Assembly (NCBI GenBank): GCA_030549175.1
Contig: JAUKUA010000004.1
Location: 806,001 to 870,000 of the forward strand
DNA length: 64,000 bases
From: Lasiosphaeris hirsuta
Taxonomy: Eukaryota; Ascomycota; Sordariomycetes; Sordariales; Lasiosphaeriaceae
Direction of reading: 5' to 3'
In this document: positions 53,609 through 64,000 of the stretch, in pieces
Numbering within the stretch: the stretch's first letter is position 1
Layout of the letters: each line of letters begins with the position of its first letter
The notes under the pieces: generated by a model
Seen by the model: only the letters and a program-made list of their open reading frames with translations
What the model was told of the DNA's origin: nothing
Databases searched by the model: none
Position numbers and translations under genes: made by a program

Positions 53609-56052
53609 GATGGGGATATGCAGGGGTAGATTTGGGGTGGTAATAGGGTTCCGCTCGGGTAATGCGACAAACGGCGGTGAACCGGGGCACGACGACTGTC
53701 AAGGCCCTGAGAGTCGAACAGGACTCGCAAAATGCAACCAGATGTAAAGCCGTCTGGAGAGAGCCGTAGGGAGGGCGGGAGAGTTGGCGGCCGGTGGTGA
53801 GAATATCCTGGGCCGCGGCAGGTGGAGAGGGAGTGGCGAGAGCGGAGGGGATGGAGTCGCACTGGGCCCTTGGGCATGGGCCGAGAGGAAGAACCTGTTT
53901 ATTTCAGAGGCAGACTCTCAATCTCAGAGAGTGAGTCGATCCCTTGCGGGTGGTCGGCTCGAGGTGAAAGCCTGGATAACTTCGTCGAGGGAATTGCAGG
54001 GTTGGATGTCTTCGTTGAGGCTGCTGGACTGCGGGCACGCCAGAGACTGGGCATGCCCGCAGTGGGCGCTTAGAGCTCAACGATGGTCGACGGCATCTTG
54101 GGAATTCTCGACGAAGTTGGTCAGGTGTGTTCTGGATCTCTGGATGGATAGTGCGACTTCGTTGTCTTGGTGGTTGGTTGGTTGGGTTGACGAGGAAAGA
54201 GGAAAAGCCAGGAGGGGGAGCTGTCATAGTTTTTGACCAAACTTTTCCTCTGCGCGGGTGGGGGTCGCACACGATTGGTCCGTTGAGGATGGGGCCATTG
54301 GGCCTGCCATTGGGGACGAGAGGGGACAGAGGGGGCCCAGCGGGGCCAGCGCCAGATCGTGGGGCACGCCCGTGGGGCCCCTGGACAGCCGAACGCAGTG
54401 AATTTACGTTTTTAGGGCTCGGGCTGTCAGCTGGCAGGGATGCCGATCTCGAAGCGATGGCGGCTGTGAGACGACGCTTTTCCCGATCCATGCCTGCCAC
54501 GCCCGGCACGGGTCCGTCACCGCTCTTTTGCACGCTCCCACCGTGCCGCCGCTTGCTCTAATGCTCCTCTGTCGTGCCGTGTCTCTTGCGGGAGCTTGGG
54601 CAGCGCGTGCATGCTAGAGACAATTGCTGCTTCATCGTCGACTTTGCCATGCCTACAAGAAGTCAAACGCCGCCTCCCCTGTATTCCCCTCATTATACCT
54701 TGCCCTGCCTGCGTCCTAGCTCTGTCCCCTTCTCGGCGAGGAGTTTGAGGCTCCGCGAGATCATCGCTGCCCCGCAATCTACAGAACCTCACCAAAGTCT
54801 GAATAGGAAGCCAGCTGGCCCCTAGCTTGGCGCGATGCAACTCGCCTGCAGCGCATATCCAGGCATACATAAAAGGATGATGTCGTTACGTGTTGATCAC
54901 GACTGGATTGTGCTGAGCTCCATCATAGCTCCACACTCAATATATTCACCGCCACGGCTTCGTGGACGGCTTCAGCGGACTACCAGGTTTTCCGGCTCCA
55001 GTCAATGAATCTCGTCGCTTGTTAGGATGCGATATCGGTGCCAGCTGTCAACTCCTCACCGAAGAGTCAGTGGAGCACGAGCTAGTAATCCAGGTAGCAC
55101 CCAGTCAATGATCTCGACATCGAATTGACTCTGATTGGCGGCCGGTTGAGCTCTCACCTTGACACCGTCACGGTAGCAAATTGGGAGTCAGAGCACCATG
55201 CAGGCCGAGGCAAGGCATTGGACTTTGTCTCATGACTCAATTCGTCAGACTCGCTGGGATACCTTCCCATTGGCCGCACCCACAGGTCGTTTAATCGCAA
55301 ATAGCCAAGCAATCAGTCATGCTGCCACTTGTGCCATGTTGCAGTAACGACGGCGTCAAAGTGTTCGCCCCGGAGTGTCTGTCCATGCCTATGCCCGTTG
55401 AGGGTGCTGGAAGAAACCGGAGGGACCTGTGTCTGCAGCTGTGCCAGCGCGATAGTTTCCTCCGGAGGCTTCAATGGGACCACGACGCAACTATGAGACC
55501 GGATGTGATGCACAGGATCCGGTCTGCTGCATGAAAATCTAGGCAAAAACCCGGGCCGAGTGAGAAAATTAATTCATCGCTATCCGCAACGTGGTGTGGA
55601 GGCTGTAAACTGTGACACCGGCGTACCCTCGAGAGCTTGGGCCAGTCGAGTTGGTGCGCGGCTGGGGTCCAGTCGGCATCGGATCACGGAAGACTGCAAA
55701 CCTTCGTCGCGAAGTTGAGTTGAGATGGGACTGCAACGTTGAAAGGAAAGGTGGGTCTGTCCTTGTCCTACTAAGCGGCGTGGCCCGTGCCGACAACCTT
55801 ATCTTATCGACTGGGTCTTCCTCGATTGGCGTTGCCAGGGGAACTCGTTTCTGGCGGTTCCTTGCCGTAAACAGATTTTTGGGGCTGGCACGCAACCCGA
55901 CCGCGTGCAGTGAGTGACCTGACATCCACTGCCCACGCCATCCTAACCTAAACCCTGACAAGCTGCGTCCACGTTGCAGTCCACGCAATCCACACCCGCA
56001 GTTCACCACCTGCGAGCTTTCTTTTTGTGTCTCGCAGCTGCATAGTCCCACG
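53609..56052. other. Long divergent intergenic region
   Basis: 2.4 kb between the CRF1-like and kinesin genes. The 5' part (53700-54560) is GC-rich with open frames on both strands that show no motif; the rest is unremarkable. It presumably contains both promoters and long leaders. Confidence 0.5.
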
Positions 56053-58852
56053 ATGGAGAGAGGATCAGTCATGTCTGCACCACCAAAACCGCAGAGCCTG
56101 TTCCAGGTCTTTCTCCGGCTCCGGCCTGCGCAGGGAGCGGCTAGCGAGCGATTCCTCGCTGTCGAAGAACCAGATGCTGACCATACCGCACCTAAGCACA
56201 TCACCCTGAACCCACCGAACGACCGGCGCCGCGCCATCGAGAAGTTTGCCTTCACCCAGGTCTTTGAGGAAGATGCAACCCAGCTCGATGTCTTCCACTG
56301 CACCGGCGTGGCGAGTCTTGTCGAGAGCGTCCTTGCGCCGCACGGCGGGGAGGGAACAGATGCGCTGCTCGCAACCCTCGGCGTCACGGGTTCTGGAAAG
56401 GTGGGTTAAGAAGGTTCGCAATGCATACCATTTGCTGACAATGCGAACAGACGCACACTATCCTCGGCTCACGATCCCAACGCGGCTTGACCCAGCTTGC
56501 ACTCGACGTCGTCTTTCGATCGATCGGCCGGAATATCCTCGACTGCAGCTCCCACCCTATCCTTGAGCAGTCAATCTCAGCGTCCGATCCCTCTGAAGGC
56601 GCCGTCTTCTCCGCCTCGACATTCCTCGACAATGTGTACACTGATTCGGCAGCACCGCTACGGGCTAGCTCGAGAGCTCCAACCCCTATGATCGTACGGT
56701 CTTCCCATTCTTCTTCATATTCATTCAGGGGCAGCGATGAAGGGGTATCTTTTGTCGAACCCCGCTTTCCTTCGTCGTACAACATGGCAGTGGGGGAATC
56801 CGCCAGCCCGAAAAGTCTTCGGGTTGTGTGTCGAGAGGACTCTGTCATGCCATCTCCCCCGCCGTTCCCACGTTGGTATGATGGCCAGGTTACTAGGGAT
56901 CGCTTTGCCTTATCCCATGGCGGTGTATCCCCTACCGATCATTTGTCTCGAGGCCAGCACCAGCGTGCGCAGGGAGGGAGGACATCCCCATCCAAGCATT
57001 TCATGAACAGCACTACTTCTATCCGTAAAAAGGCAACCACTAAAGCAGCTAAACTACAGGGCGAGTCGTACGGGCCAACGCCTACACCTACTCGCCGCCT
57101 CCACCGACCCTCCGCGTTTCCTCAGCAGCCCGATGTCAGCTCACTATCCGTATCGTCCGATCCCTCGTCTGAGTATGCCGTGGTGGTATCTATGTACGAG
57201 GTTTACAACGATCGCATCTTCGATCTCCTAACGCCTCCGATCAAATCTGCAACGACAAAGGAGTACCGCCGACGACCGCTGCTCTTCAAATCTACAGAGA
57301 ACTCTCCGGACCGGAAAGTGGTCGCTGGACTGCGCAAGGTTGTGTGTGGTAGCTTGCATCAGGCGTTGATGGTTCTGGAGGCGGGCCTGCACGAGCGAAG
57401 AGTGGCCGGGACCGGCAGCAACAGTGTGAGCTCGAGAAGTCACGGTTTCTTCTGCGTTGAAGTGAAGAAGCGTACCAAGAGTAACCGAAGGAATGGTGAG
57501 GAGAATCCCTGGACCGGCAGCACTCTCACGATTGTTGATTTGGCCGGGAGCGAGCGGGCAAGGGACGCCAAGACGGCGGGTGCCACGCTCGCAGAGGCGG
57601 GCAAAATCAACGAGAGTCTGATGTATCTCGGGCAGTGCTTGCAGATGCAGAGCGACGCAGCCAACAAGGACAAGGTAAGATCCATGGCCATTTTGCGAGA
57701 TCTCACTGACAAGAACAGCCCAACCTGGTCCCCTTCCGCCAATGCAAGCTGACCGAGCTGCTCTTCTCCAACTCGTTTCCGTCTGCCTCGTCGTATTCTA
57801 GTGCGAAGCACCGAAACCCACAGAAGGCAGTCATGATTGTGACGGCGGATCCCCAGGGCGACTACAACGCAACGTCACAAATCCTGCGATACAGCGCCCT
57901 GGCGAGAGAAGTCACGGTGCCTCGCATCCCTAGTATAACCCAGACGATCCTCACGGCACCTGTCCCGATTCCGGTACCACAACAATCCTCCAGCCCCATT
58001 GGCTCCCCGCCTCTCCACAATCGGCCGTTCTCTCCTCCCGGCCCAGCAGCAGGGCCATATTCGCAATCCTTTTCGCCAAACGTGCAGCGAAGCTTCTTTC
58101 CGGGTAGCAGCCCTGGAAGCGACGACCACCGCACGACAATGGAAGTTGCTGCCCTCGAAATTTCGCGTCTCTCTGAGGAGCTGGACTACCTCCGTCAGGC
58201 CTTTGACGCAGAACGGTCTGCCAGGCAGGAAGCCGAGTCGCACCTCCTCTCGATGGAAGACCGCATGCTGGAGTTGGAACAGGCAATCCGCGAGGACTGC
58301 GTTACCGAATTTGAGCGCCGCCTCGAGATCGAAATGGCCAGGTGGCGTGCCAACATGCAGGTCGAGATGGAGCGCGGCGAGGAACACTGGGGACGCAAGA
58401 TTGAGGTCTTTGAGCGGAGTATGGCCACGGCCGCGACTAACGACGAGAATATGCTCGACAACGAGTCGGAAAGCGAAAACAAGGAGAATGTGCTGATGGA
58501 GGACATCAACGAGGAGAACGAGAGGCTCCGGCGTGACAACGACATCCTCCGGCGGGAGCTGGCGTGCATGAGCCCAAGCAAGAGGATGCCCCTGCAAGAG
58601 CGCGGAAGCGACGCCAGTCTCGCATCCAAGGGCAAGGCCGGTGATCCCGCCAGCCCAAGGCCTGGGCGAAGCAACGTAAAGCTGAACTTTAACCCTGACG
58701 ATGGCAGCCTACGCCGCAAACTTGAGAACCTCCGCGTGAGCGATGACAATGCTTCGCTCCGCAACTCGAGCGGCAGTACGAGTCCAAAGAAGGTCCGAAA
58801 GCTGGCAACCAAGCAGTGGGATGCGAACGCGGATGACGACGATATGTTTTGA
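56053..58852 (+). CDS. Kinesin-6-type motor protein
   Basis: Three exons (56053-56400, 56451-57674, 57719-58852) give 901 residues. The motor begins FQVFLRLRP. The P-loop VTGSGKT (about 111-117) spans the first intron. Switch I is NSVSSRSHGFF, switch II VDLAGSER (about 477-484), and KINESLMYLGQCL and FRQCKLTELL follow. Between DVVFRSI and VVVSMYEVYNDRIFDLL there is a roughly 210-residue Ser/Pro-rich insertion, the loop-6 position that is enlarged in kinesin-6. After the motor come a Pro-rich stretch, a coiled coil (about 690-800, ISRLSEELDYLRQAFDAER) and a basic Ser-rich tail with SPKK motifs. Kinesin-6 motors act on the spindle midzone in anaphase and cytokinesis; that role is inferred. Confidence 0.92.
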
Positions 58853-59355
58853 GTTGACTTTGGCTGAGACGTTTGCGAAAGGGCCTGTGATTTTACTTGG
58901 CACGTGGGAGAGTTGACGTCCCAGTCATCTTTGCGGCTGCTTGGAAGCTGTATCGTTTGTCAGATTGCCAGAGATACCATTAGGCTTAGGTTTGCGTTGG
59001 ACAACATCTAGTTCCAGACTGGACTATACCCCTGTTTGTAGCGACAATCGGAGGACCCATGATAATGAGAGTTGATCTTTTGTTCTCGGATGTGGCTGGC
59101 GAGATCCATTTCTTTTGTTGGGATATGTGGTTTGAGTAATATATAAGGCCGACGTGCTATGACTTGGATTTTGGAAGCTGCCGTGGCTATAAAACCTTCG
59201 TTTCTCATCAAGGTTCTCATCAAGGTGACCGTTATTCTGAGGCATGCTAGTCCTGGGACTGCTTGCTTTACATCTCATTGTCCAACGACGCTCCAAGGTA
59301 TCCCGTGGAGCAACAAAACCTGCACGATCTTATCAAGACAGTCCCCCATTGCTAG
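58853..59355. other. Intergenic spacer
   Basis: 3' flank of the kinesin gene and promoter side of the small secreted-protein gene; nothing else recognised. Confidence 0.5.
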
Positions 59356-59619
59356 ATGATGTGGCTCATTGCTGTCGCTTTTCTGGCTTCGCTATCCGCT
59401 GCCACTGCTGCGCTCTCGGACACCCCCTATTGTGGGCCAAACAAAGCGCCGATGCGGTATCATTCTCTCCGGGAGTATACCTGGGGCCATTATGGAATTC
59501 TAGACTGCAACCACTACGCATCCAACCAGGAGCTATCTCATAGCGGTAAGCAAAAGACGGACACCGACGCGCTCGCTCCTGTCTTTTGGAGGCGTACACA
59601 GATGCTCCTGCTGCCAAGA
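59356..59619 (+). CDS. Small secreted protein
   Basis: The frame begins MMWLIAVAFLASLSAATAA, a clear signal peptide cleaved near residue 19, followed by a mature part with two Cys (YCGPNK, LDCNHY) and aromatic residues. Unspliced it is 87 residues. A possible intron (donor GTAAGC at 59546, acceptor GGAG near 59591) would replace the end by a short Cys-rich tail (GVHRCSCCQDS) and give about 82 residues with five Cys. No family is recognised; an extracellular or effector-like role would be speculation. Confidence 0.45.
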
Positions 59620-59759
59620 TAGCCTCCGTCGCGGATACCGTCAATAACTGGAAGGAGCGATGCCCCGAAGTTAGAATAATAGAAGCGCTCCCTGTTCTTC
59701 GCTACCCGGGTCTCCGGTGCAAGTATGACAGGGTTTTGCTGCCTGTTTTGAGGTCACAA

Positions 59760-60366
59760 TTGAAGGGGGATGTTATGGGGGCGCACTACCTCTTTGATGC
59801 GGGCGCACTTTGCGGACGCACTACCCCACAGGGTTAGGGTTATATACAGGGAAAATCGCCCCTGATTTTCACCGCCTTCAAAGGTCCATACGGAGGGGGT
59901 ATGCCGACTGAGCTTATCCCCAAGTGCCAGCCACCACCGCAGTCATCAAATCCTTCAAGTCTTCGACATGCAACTTCAACATCTTCAATTGTTTGCATCC
60001 ACAACAATAACAGCGGTCTGTGATATACACCCACCGCATCCCTCAGCGCTAATATCGTCGTTACAGATCAATTCTACGCCTTCAAAAGCATCAAGTTCGA
60101 CCTTTTCCAGCCGAAATACCACTGCGCGCCCCTGCAGGAGAAAGCTGCATAACTCAGAGCTGAGTCAAAAAGACTACCCATAACGGTCGAGTAGTACGGC
60201 TGACGGCCAAGGCAAGTGGGTTGGATTGATCCTGAGCCTAGGATAGTGTAGTTTTATCACGTTGGCGCTTTAAATACTGCGGATTCGACGTTTTCAGGGC
60301 CCAGGACGTGGATAGTGGGCGCGCATCAAAAGGGTAGTGCGCCCCCATAACATCGCTCCCTTTGAA
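59760..60366. mobile_element. 0.6-kb inverted-repeat element
   Basis: 59760-59810 and 60312-60366 are imperfect inverted copies of about 50 bp sharing the core GATGTTATGGGGGCGCACTA. The interior has no long frame and no transposase motif. It fits a non-autonomous TIR element. No unambiguous target-site duplication is visible, so the borders are approximate. Confidence 0.6.
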
Positions 60367-60722
60367 GGAGGGCCTTTACGACGCCCCAGACTGCCCGTCA
60401 CGGCACATACACACGCACGAAAAAGACATGGAGAGGAGCATTTTGGAAACCTATGATAGTTTGATGAAGCAAGTGAACAGGTATCACGAAAAAATAATGC
60501 GGGCCTCAGATCTGTAAATCAGGTGTTCGGTGGGCTTCAATCTCATCATCAATCACGACAAACCAAATGTCACAATGTATTAGCAATGTCTTTCTTCAAT
60601 TAGGTAGCGAATTAGTTACTGCAATAGGATAATCACCAGCTCAATCAACCCACCCTGCTCCGTTTACCCCTTTTCAACCCCTGACATATTACCCCCATCA
60701 CCAACCATCAATAATCCCCGAA
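60367..60722. other. Intergenic spacer
   Basis: AT-rich 3' flank of the cupredoxin gene; nothing recognised. Confidence 0.5.
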
Positions 60723-61516
60723 TCAAAAGACGGCCCCCAATATCCCGACTGCCACAAAACCAGCAACCGCCACCCCAATGCTATGACGACCATGGTCCGA
60801 ACTCCCTCCGTTCGCCGTCGGGACGGCGCTCGCGCCGGAACTCGTCGCCGATGAGCTCGCTGATGAACTCGCCGACCCACTCGAGCTACTCGGGACACTA
60901 CTCACAGACGACGACAACACCGTGACTACCGCCGGCGTGGCCACAAACGGCTCAGTTGTCGCAGCCGTGCTCGTCGCGCTCGACGTCTCACAGGACGTGG
61001 TCTCGGCCCCGTTGGGCGCCAGCACACCGCCAAAGACAGCCGGCGGCGACACGGCCTCGGCGATGCTTGACGCGCCGCAGCGGTACTTTTCGAGCATCCC
61101 CGAGTCGGCGTTGACGACGCCGACCATACCCTTGGTACAGTGATCACCCTGAGTGCAGTAGAAGACATGAGGCGAAGTGTCATTAATAGTGACACGGAAC
61201 GTTTGGGACTGGGCTTGTTAGTCTCGCACTTGTAAAGGGGGGGGGGGGGGGGGGGGATGGGAAGAGGTACATTTTCGCCCGTGGCGGCGGGGAGGAAGCC
61301 CGAGAAGAAGCCCCCCGTAGCGGCGGGCTGGCAGGGATTGTCAAAGTCGCCCATGGCTACGCTATGGTTGCGCGGGAGGAAGTGGAACTCGAGGATGTCG
61401 CCGACGGCGGCGTTGGCAATCTCGGGGTCGAAGGCGAAGTCCTTGGCGATGATGGAGATGATGCGGGCCGAGGCGGGGGTGAGGAGGGAGAGGAGGAGGG
61501 GGATTTTGGTGAGCAT
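60723..61516 (-). CDS. GPI-anchored cupredoxin-like protein
   Basis: Two exons (61516-61271, 61208-60723) give 243 residues. A signal peptide (1-17, MLTKIPLLLSLLTPASA) precedes a plastocyanin-like fold with FAFDPEIANAAVGDILEFHF, NHSVAMGDFDNPC and, after the intron, TSPHVFYCTQGDHCTKGMVGVV. His51, Cys100, His105 and Met110 sit exactly as type I copper ligands. A Ser/Ala/Thr-rich stalk of about 80 residues and a final hydrophobic segment (SIGVAVAGFVAVGILGAVF) after a small-residue site indicate a GPI anchor. Such extracellular serine-rich cupredoxins are common in Pezizomycotina; a surface electron-transfer or copper-handling role is inferred. The intron contains a G20 tract on the plus strand. 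Confidence 0.9.
61237..61256 (+). repeat. Poly-G tract of 20 bases inside an intron
   Basis: An uninterrupted G run lies within the single intron (61209-61270) of the cupredoxin gene, read as C20 in the transcript. Confidence 0.9.
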
Positions 61517-61628
61517 GGTGATGGTGTGGAGGATGGCCCCCGGAACTGTATACACGGAAGGAAAGCTTTGGTGGTGAAGAGAGACAGATGAGCGTCACAT
61601 TGTTTTGCTGCGGAATGGGATTATCCCC

Positions 61629-61636
61629 TTTATATA
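61629..61636 (-). promoter_or_regulatory. TATA box of the cupredoxin gene
   Basis: On the minus strand TATATAAA lies about 113 bases before the start codon at 61516. Confidence 0.5.
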
Positions 61637-62705
61637 GTGTGTCCCTCGTCCTCTGGCCGGCTTCGTGGTGAGACAGCTGGGTGACATGTTCGCAGTCACC
61701 ATCTGAGGCCTCGACGCCTCCGTTATGAACAACGTCCAACGATGTCGTTTCGCTTCATGACACAAAATCGCTGTGGTACCTCAATGTCCCACGGCCTCGG
61801 CTACAAGATGCTTTTTCCATGGGCAAGTAGCACACTGAGATCTATTGGCTGCAACACAGGTACCATGTGCTACTGCCTGGTGTTGTTATTGTTGCTCAAG
61901 GTGTTTTTTCTGTGGTGGGGAGGCCCTGGGTCTAGTCTCGACCAATACAGCTTCGTCAGAATTCCTCCATTCAGTGTCGGGTATTGAGAGAAGATCATTG
62001 TTGTCTAATACCGAGAAAATAGTTCACTTTTTCGAAATAGGGGTAGCCAAGGGACGACGCTCAACTAGGACTCCATGTTTCCGGCAACCGGCCCGATGGA
62101 CCCAACGGGATGCTTGCATGTGACACTGGGCGGTGATCCGCATTGACCTCGATTCCCACTGCACCTGCCCCAGTTGTGCAACGATACCAACCCCACTCAG
62201 TCTTTCAGACTCTGCATCTCTTACTTGATGTTTGAATTTTGACAGCAGTGGATCTCACCCCCTGCAGCCGGGCGGATTCCCAGCCTAGCCCCATCACCGT
62301 GTTCTGGGCCGTCCACCGCCAACAACAAGCAAGGTCAAACGGTGTAGCGGTTATCACTTTTGATTTCGAAGGCCTCACGGCCGCCACCGCGTTCCAAAGA
62401 CGGGTGTCTTGGTGTTCTTTTGTTGCTACATACTACGGCTTACTACATTTTCGAATTAGGACTCTAATCATGCCTCAACCCTGGTGTCTCTCCACTGGTG
62501 TTTATTTGGAAACAAAAAGGGGCCATTTGCAGGCTCGGTACGTACCTGGGACGAGGACTCAAGGAGGCATTCGACCCACATCCACGCCCCTGAAAAGACT
62601 TTTTCTTCCCCGCTCTTCTCCACCACACCATCTCCAAAACTCCAACAGCCCGTCATGAACCCAAAAATCCTGCTCCTGTCCATCAAGCATCGCAGCATCA
62701 GATAC
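61637..62705. other. Intergenic, nothing recognised
   Basis: No motif-bearing frame, repeat or RNA gene was found before the tRNA pair. Confidence 0.5.
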
Positions 62706-62777
62706 GGCCTGCTGGCTCAATGGTAGAGCGTCTGACTACGAATCAGGAGGTTCCAGGTTCGAGACCTGGGTGGGTCG
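62706..62777 (+). tRNA. tRNA-Arg (anticodon ACG)
   Basis: The acceptor stem GGCCTGC (62706-62712) pairs with GTGGGTC (62770-62776), with several G-U pairs. The D arm is GCTC-AATGGTA-GAGC, the anticodon stem TCTGA/TCAGG with loop CTACGAA, and the T arm CCAGG-TTCGAGA-CCTGG. There is no intron. G62777 is the discriminator base. It decodes CGN arginine codons after A-to-I editing. Confidence 0.93.
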
Positions 62778-62779
62778 TC

Positions 62780-62784
62780 TTTTT
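62780..62784 (+). terminator. RNA polymerase III terminator of tRNA-Arg
   Basis: A T5 run two bases after the tRNA 3' end. Confidence 0.7.
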
Positions 62785-62978
62785 GCTCTCTCAGAGATTA
62801 TTTTTTTGCCTGCCCTCCCTTCCCATATCGTCCATCTGCCTTATCAGATAAAGCCGGCCCACGTATAGACAGGTCCAGTGCTTCCGGCACCGGCGGCCGT
62901 GGTGGGGTTCGTACCCCGAAAACCGCCCGCGGCTCCATAGCAGAGCGATTACAACCCCACACACCAGCAGCAACAAAC

Positions 62979-63065
62979 GGTCCTATAGTGTAGTTGGTTA
63001 TCACATGGGATTCTGAGCATTTCCTCAAGCTTCCCGTGACCCAGGTTCGAATCCTGGTAGGACCT
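62979..63065 (+). tRNA. tRNA-Gln (anticodon CTG) with 14-nt intron
   Basis: The acceptor stem GGTCCTA pairs perfectly with TAGGACC (63058-63064); T63065 is the discriminator base. The A box is TAGTGTAGTTGG, the anticodon stem TGGGA/TCCCG with anticodon CTG at 63013-63015, the intron 63017-63030, and the T arm CCAGG-TTCGAAT-CCTGG. It decodes CAG. A decayed copy with the same intron lies at 26073-26163. Confidence 0.93.
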
Positions 63066-63074
63066 CTACCTTTC

Positions 63075-63079
63075 TTTTT
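63075..63079 (+). terminator. RNA polymerase III terminator of tRNA-Gln
   Basis: A T5 run about ten bases after the tRNA 3' end. Confidence 0.65.
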
Positions 63080-64000
63080 GCTGGCATTTGGTGGGATCTT
63101 GGGCATTGTTTTGCTCGTCGGGTGGCCTTGGTTATGATCACTGTCTACCTTAGAGACTTGATGGTTAGCGACATGTCTAGGATGTTGTGAAGAGACCTAG
63201 CTGGGAGCAAATCCCTTGAGATAGTGCAAAGCTCAAGCTTGGCAGCTGTCATGTAAGCAGCATCTTCGTCGACGAAGATGCGTAGACGATGACGGGGAAG
63301 TCCAAAAAAGGGTGGCCCGGACGGCCGGGTCTTCTCCGAGCCGATGATGAGAATCATATGAGCCAAGCTCTCTGTTGCGCTGCTGAACTGCTGAACTGCC
63401 GACCTCAGGAGCGACGGAAACTGCGGGAGATGAGTATTTGAGTTGCCAGAAGTTGAAGAACCGAGAGGGTGTTGCCTGGGCAGCAACAAGGCGGGCAACT
63501 TGGAATGGGGATGGCCTGTGCAGCATCTATTTTCAAAGCGGAAAGATGGCCGGGCCGCACACATCCCAGAATTCCATCCTAGCTTCACAGGCTGGGAGTG
63601 GATGAACGGGCATCAGGGATCACAGTCTAGGAGGCCGCAAACCATCCACAATGGGGTGGTTTCTTTATATTCTGGATACTTGACCACATCGGCAGCTTCA
63701 GCTGTTGTGGGCAAACGGCACCCAGATCAGATTCTGGCACTAGATTCAGGGATGGTCCTTGCAACGAGGCGGCCAGCAACGTCTCAACAACAGTGAAACC
63801 CGGGATCGCGCTTCCAGTATCATACAACAACTTCAGCCAATCATACAACAGGAAAGAAAGGTGCAGAAGAGCAACATATGTCCCATCACTTGCAGCCTCT
63901 TTTCTGACATAGTGTAAATCAATGTCAGTGTTCCCGAGCCAACTAGAACTTCAAACACCGGCTGAAAGGCCCGAGGGCTTTGATTCTGCAGGGTGCTAAC
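63080..64000. other. Window end, nothing recognised
   Basis: Open frames on both strands (for example 63145-63588 minus) show no motif and were not accepted as genes. Confidence 0.45.

Noticed and set aside
54127..54561. Open frames on both strands in the GC-rich part upstream of the CRF1-like gene
   Set aside because: Overlapping frames on opposite strands with low-complexity composition; more likely promoter DNA.
59825..59845. Telomere-like GGGTTAGGGTT
   Set aside because: Under two copies of the hexamer; too short to mark an interstitial telomere.
62880..62935. tRNA T-arm-like palindrome GGGGTTCGTACCCC between two tRNAs
   Set aside because: No acceptor or D arm could be paired around it on either strand, and the B box is imperfect.
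63145..63588. Minus-strand frame of 147 residues near the window end
   Set aside because: No motif, no splice context, composition not gene-like.

Overview
The window is nuclear DNA of a filamentous ascomycete (Pezizomycotina, most likely Sordariomycetes). The evidence is: introns of about 43-124 nt with GT..AG borders and fungal branch points, intron-containing tRNA genes, and families typical of moulds (SesB-type NLR, CYP505 P450-reductase fusion, 2EXR, PTH11/rhodopsin-type 7TM, GH128, fungal F-box, CRF1/Ifh1-like, kinesin-6). Genes are monocistronic on both strands. No prokaryotic operons, CRISPR arrays or viral genes are visible.

Region 1-16 kb: after a gene-poor 2 kb come an intron-containing tRNA-Leu, a DUF2235 hydrolase, a stand-alone SesB-like alpha/beta hydrolase, a damaged cytochrome P450 followed by an 18-bp minisatellite, and a large NLR (SesB-like domain, NB-ARC, TPR) whose hydrolase nucleophile is replaced by Glu. 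An F-box gene with a 4-nt insertion and a small multi-exon gene with a C12 run at its start codon follow. Three lipase-fold genes, one fused to an NLR, make this the most defence-like part of the window.

Region 16-40 kb: a short-chain dehydrogenase with an apparent one-base deletion in a C run, an AAA ATPase, an APH-like phosphotransferase, a set of small helical orphan genes with a decayed tandem duplicate, a GH128 glucanase, a 2EXR protein, a secreted glycine-rich/cysteine-rich protein, a phenol-hydroxylase-type flavoprotein and a 7TM rhodopsin-domain protein. A tRNA-Gln pseudogene and a tRNA-like SINE candidate lie between them.

Region 40-44.2 kb is a gene graveyard: relics of an NLR linker, acetyl-CoA synthetase, a SYLF-domain protein and possibly a nucleotidyltransferase-like protein, closed by a small inverted-repeat element.

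Region 44-64 kb: CYP505 P450:reductase fusion, an unusual protein joining a SesA/HeLo-like helical domain to a low-molecular-weight phosphotyrosine-phosphatase-like domain without its catalytic Cys, a candidate 47-residue gene with a 5'UTR intron, a CRF1/Ifh1-like coactivator, a kinesin-6 with a very large motor insert, a small secreted protein, a 0.6-kb inverted-repeat element, a GPI-anchored cupredoxin, and tRNA-Arg and tRNA-Gln genes.

Exon boundaries were derived by hand from splice sites, reading frame and family motifs. In every gene called as intact and spliced, the summed exons give a whole number of codons.
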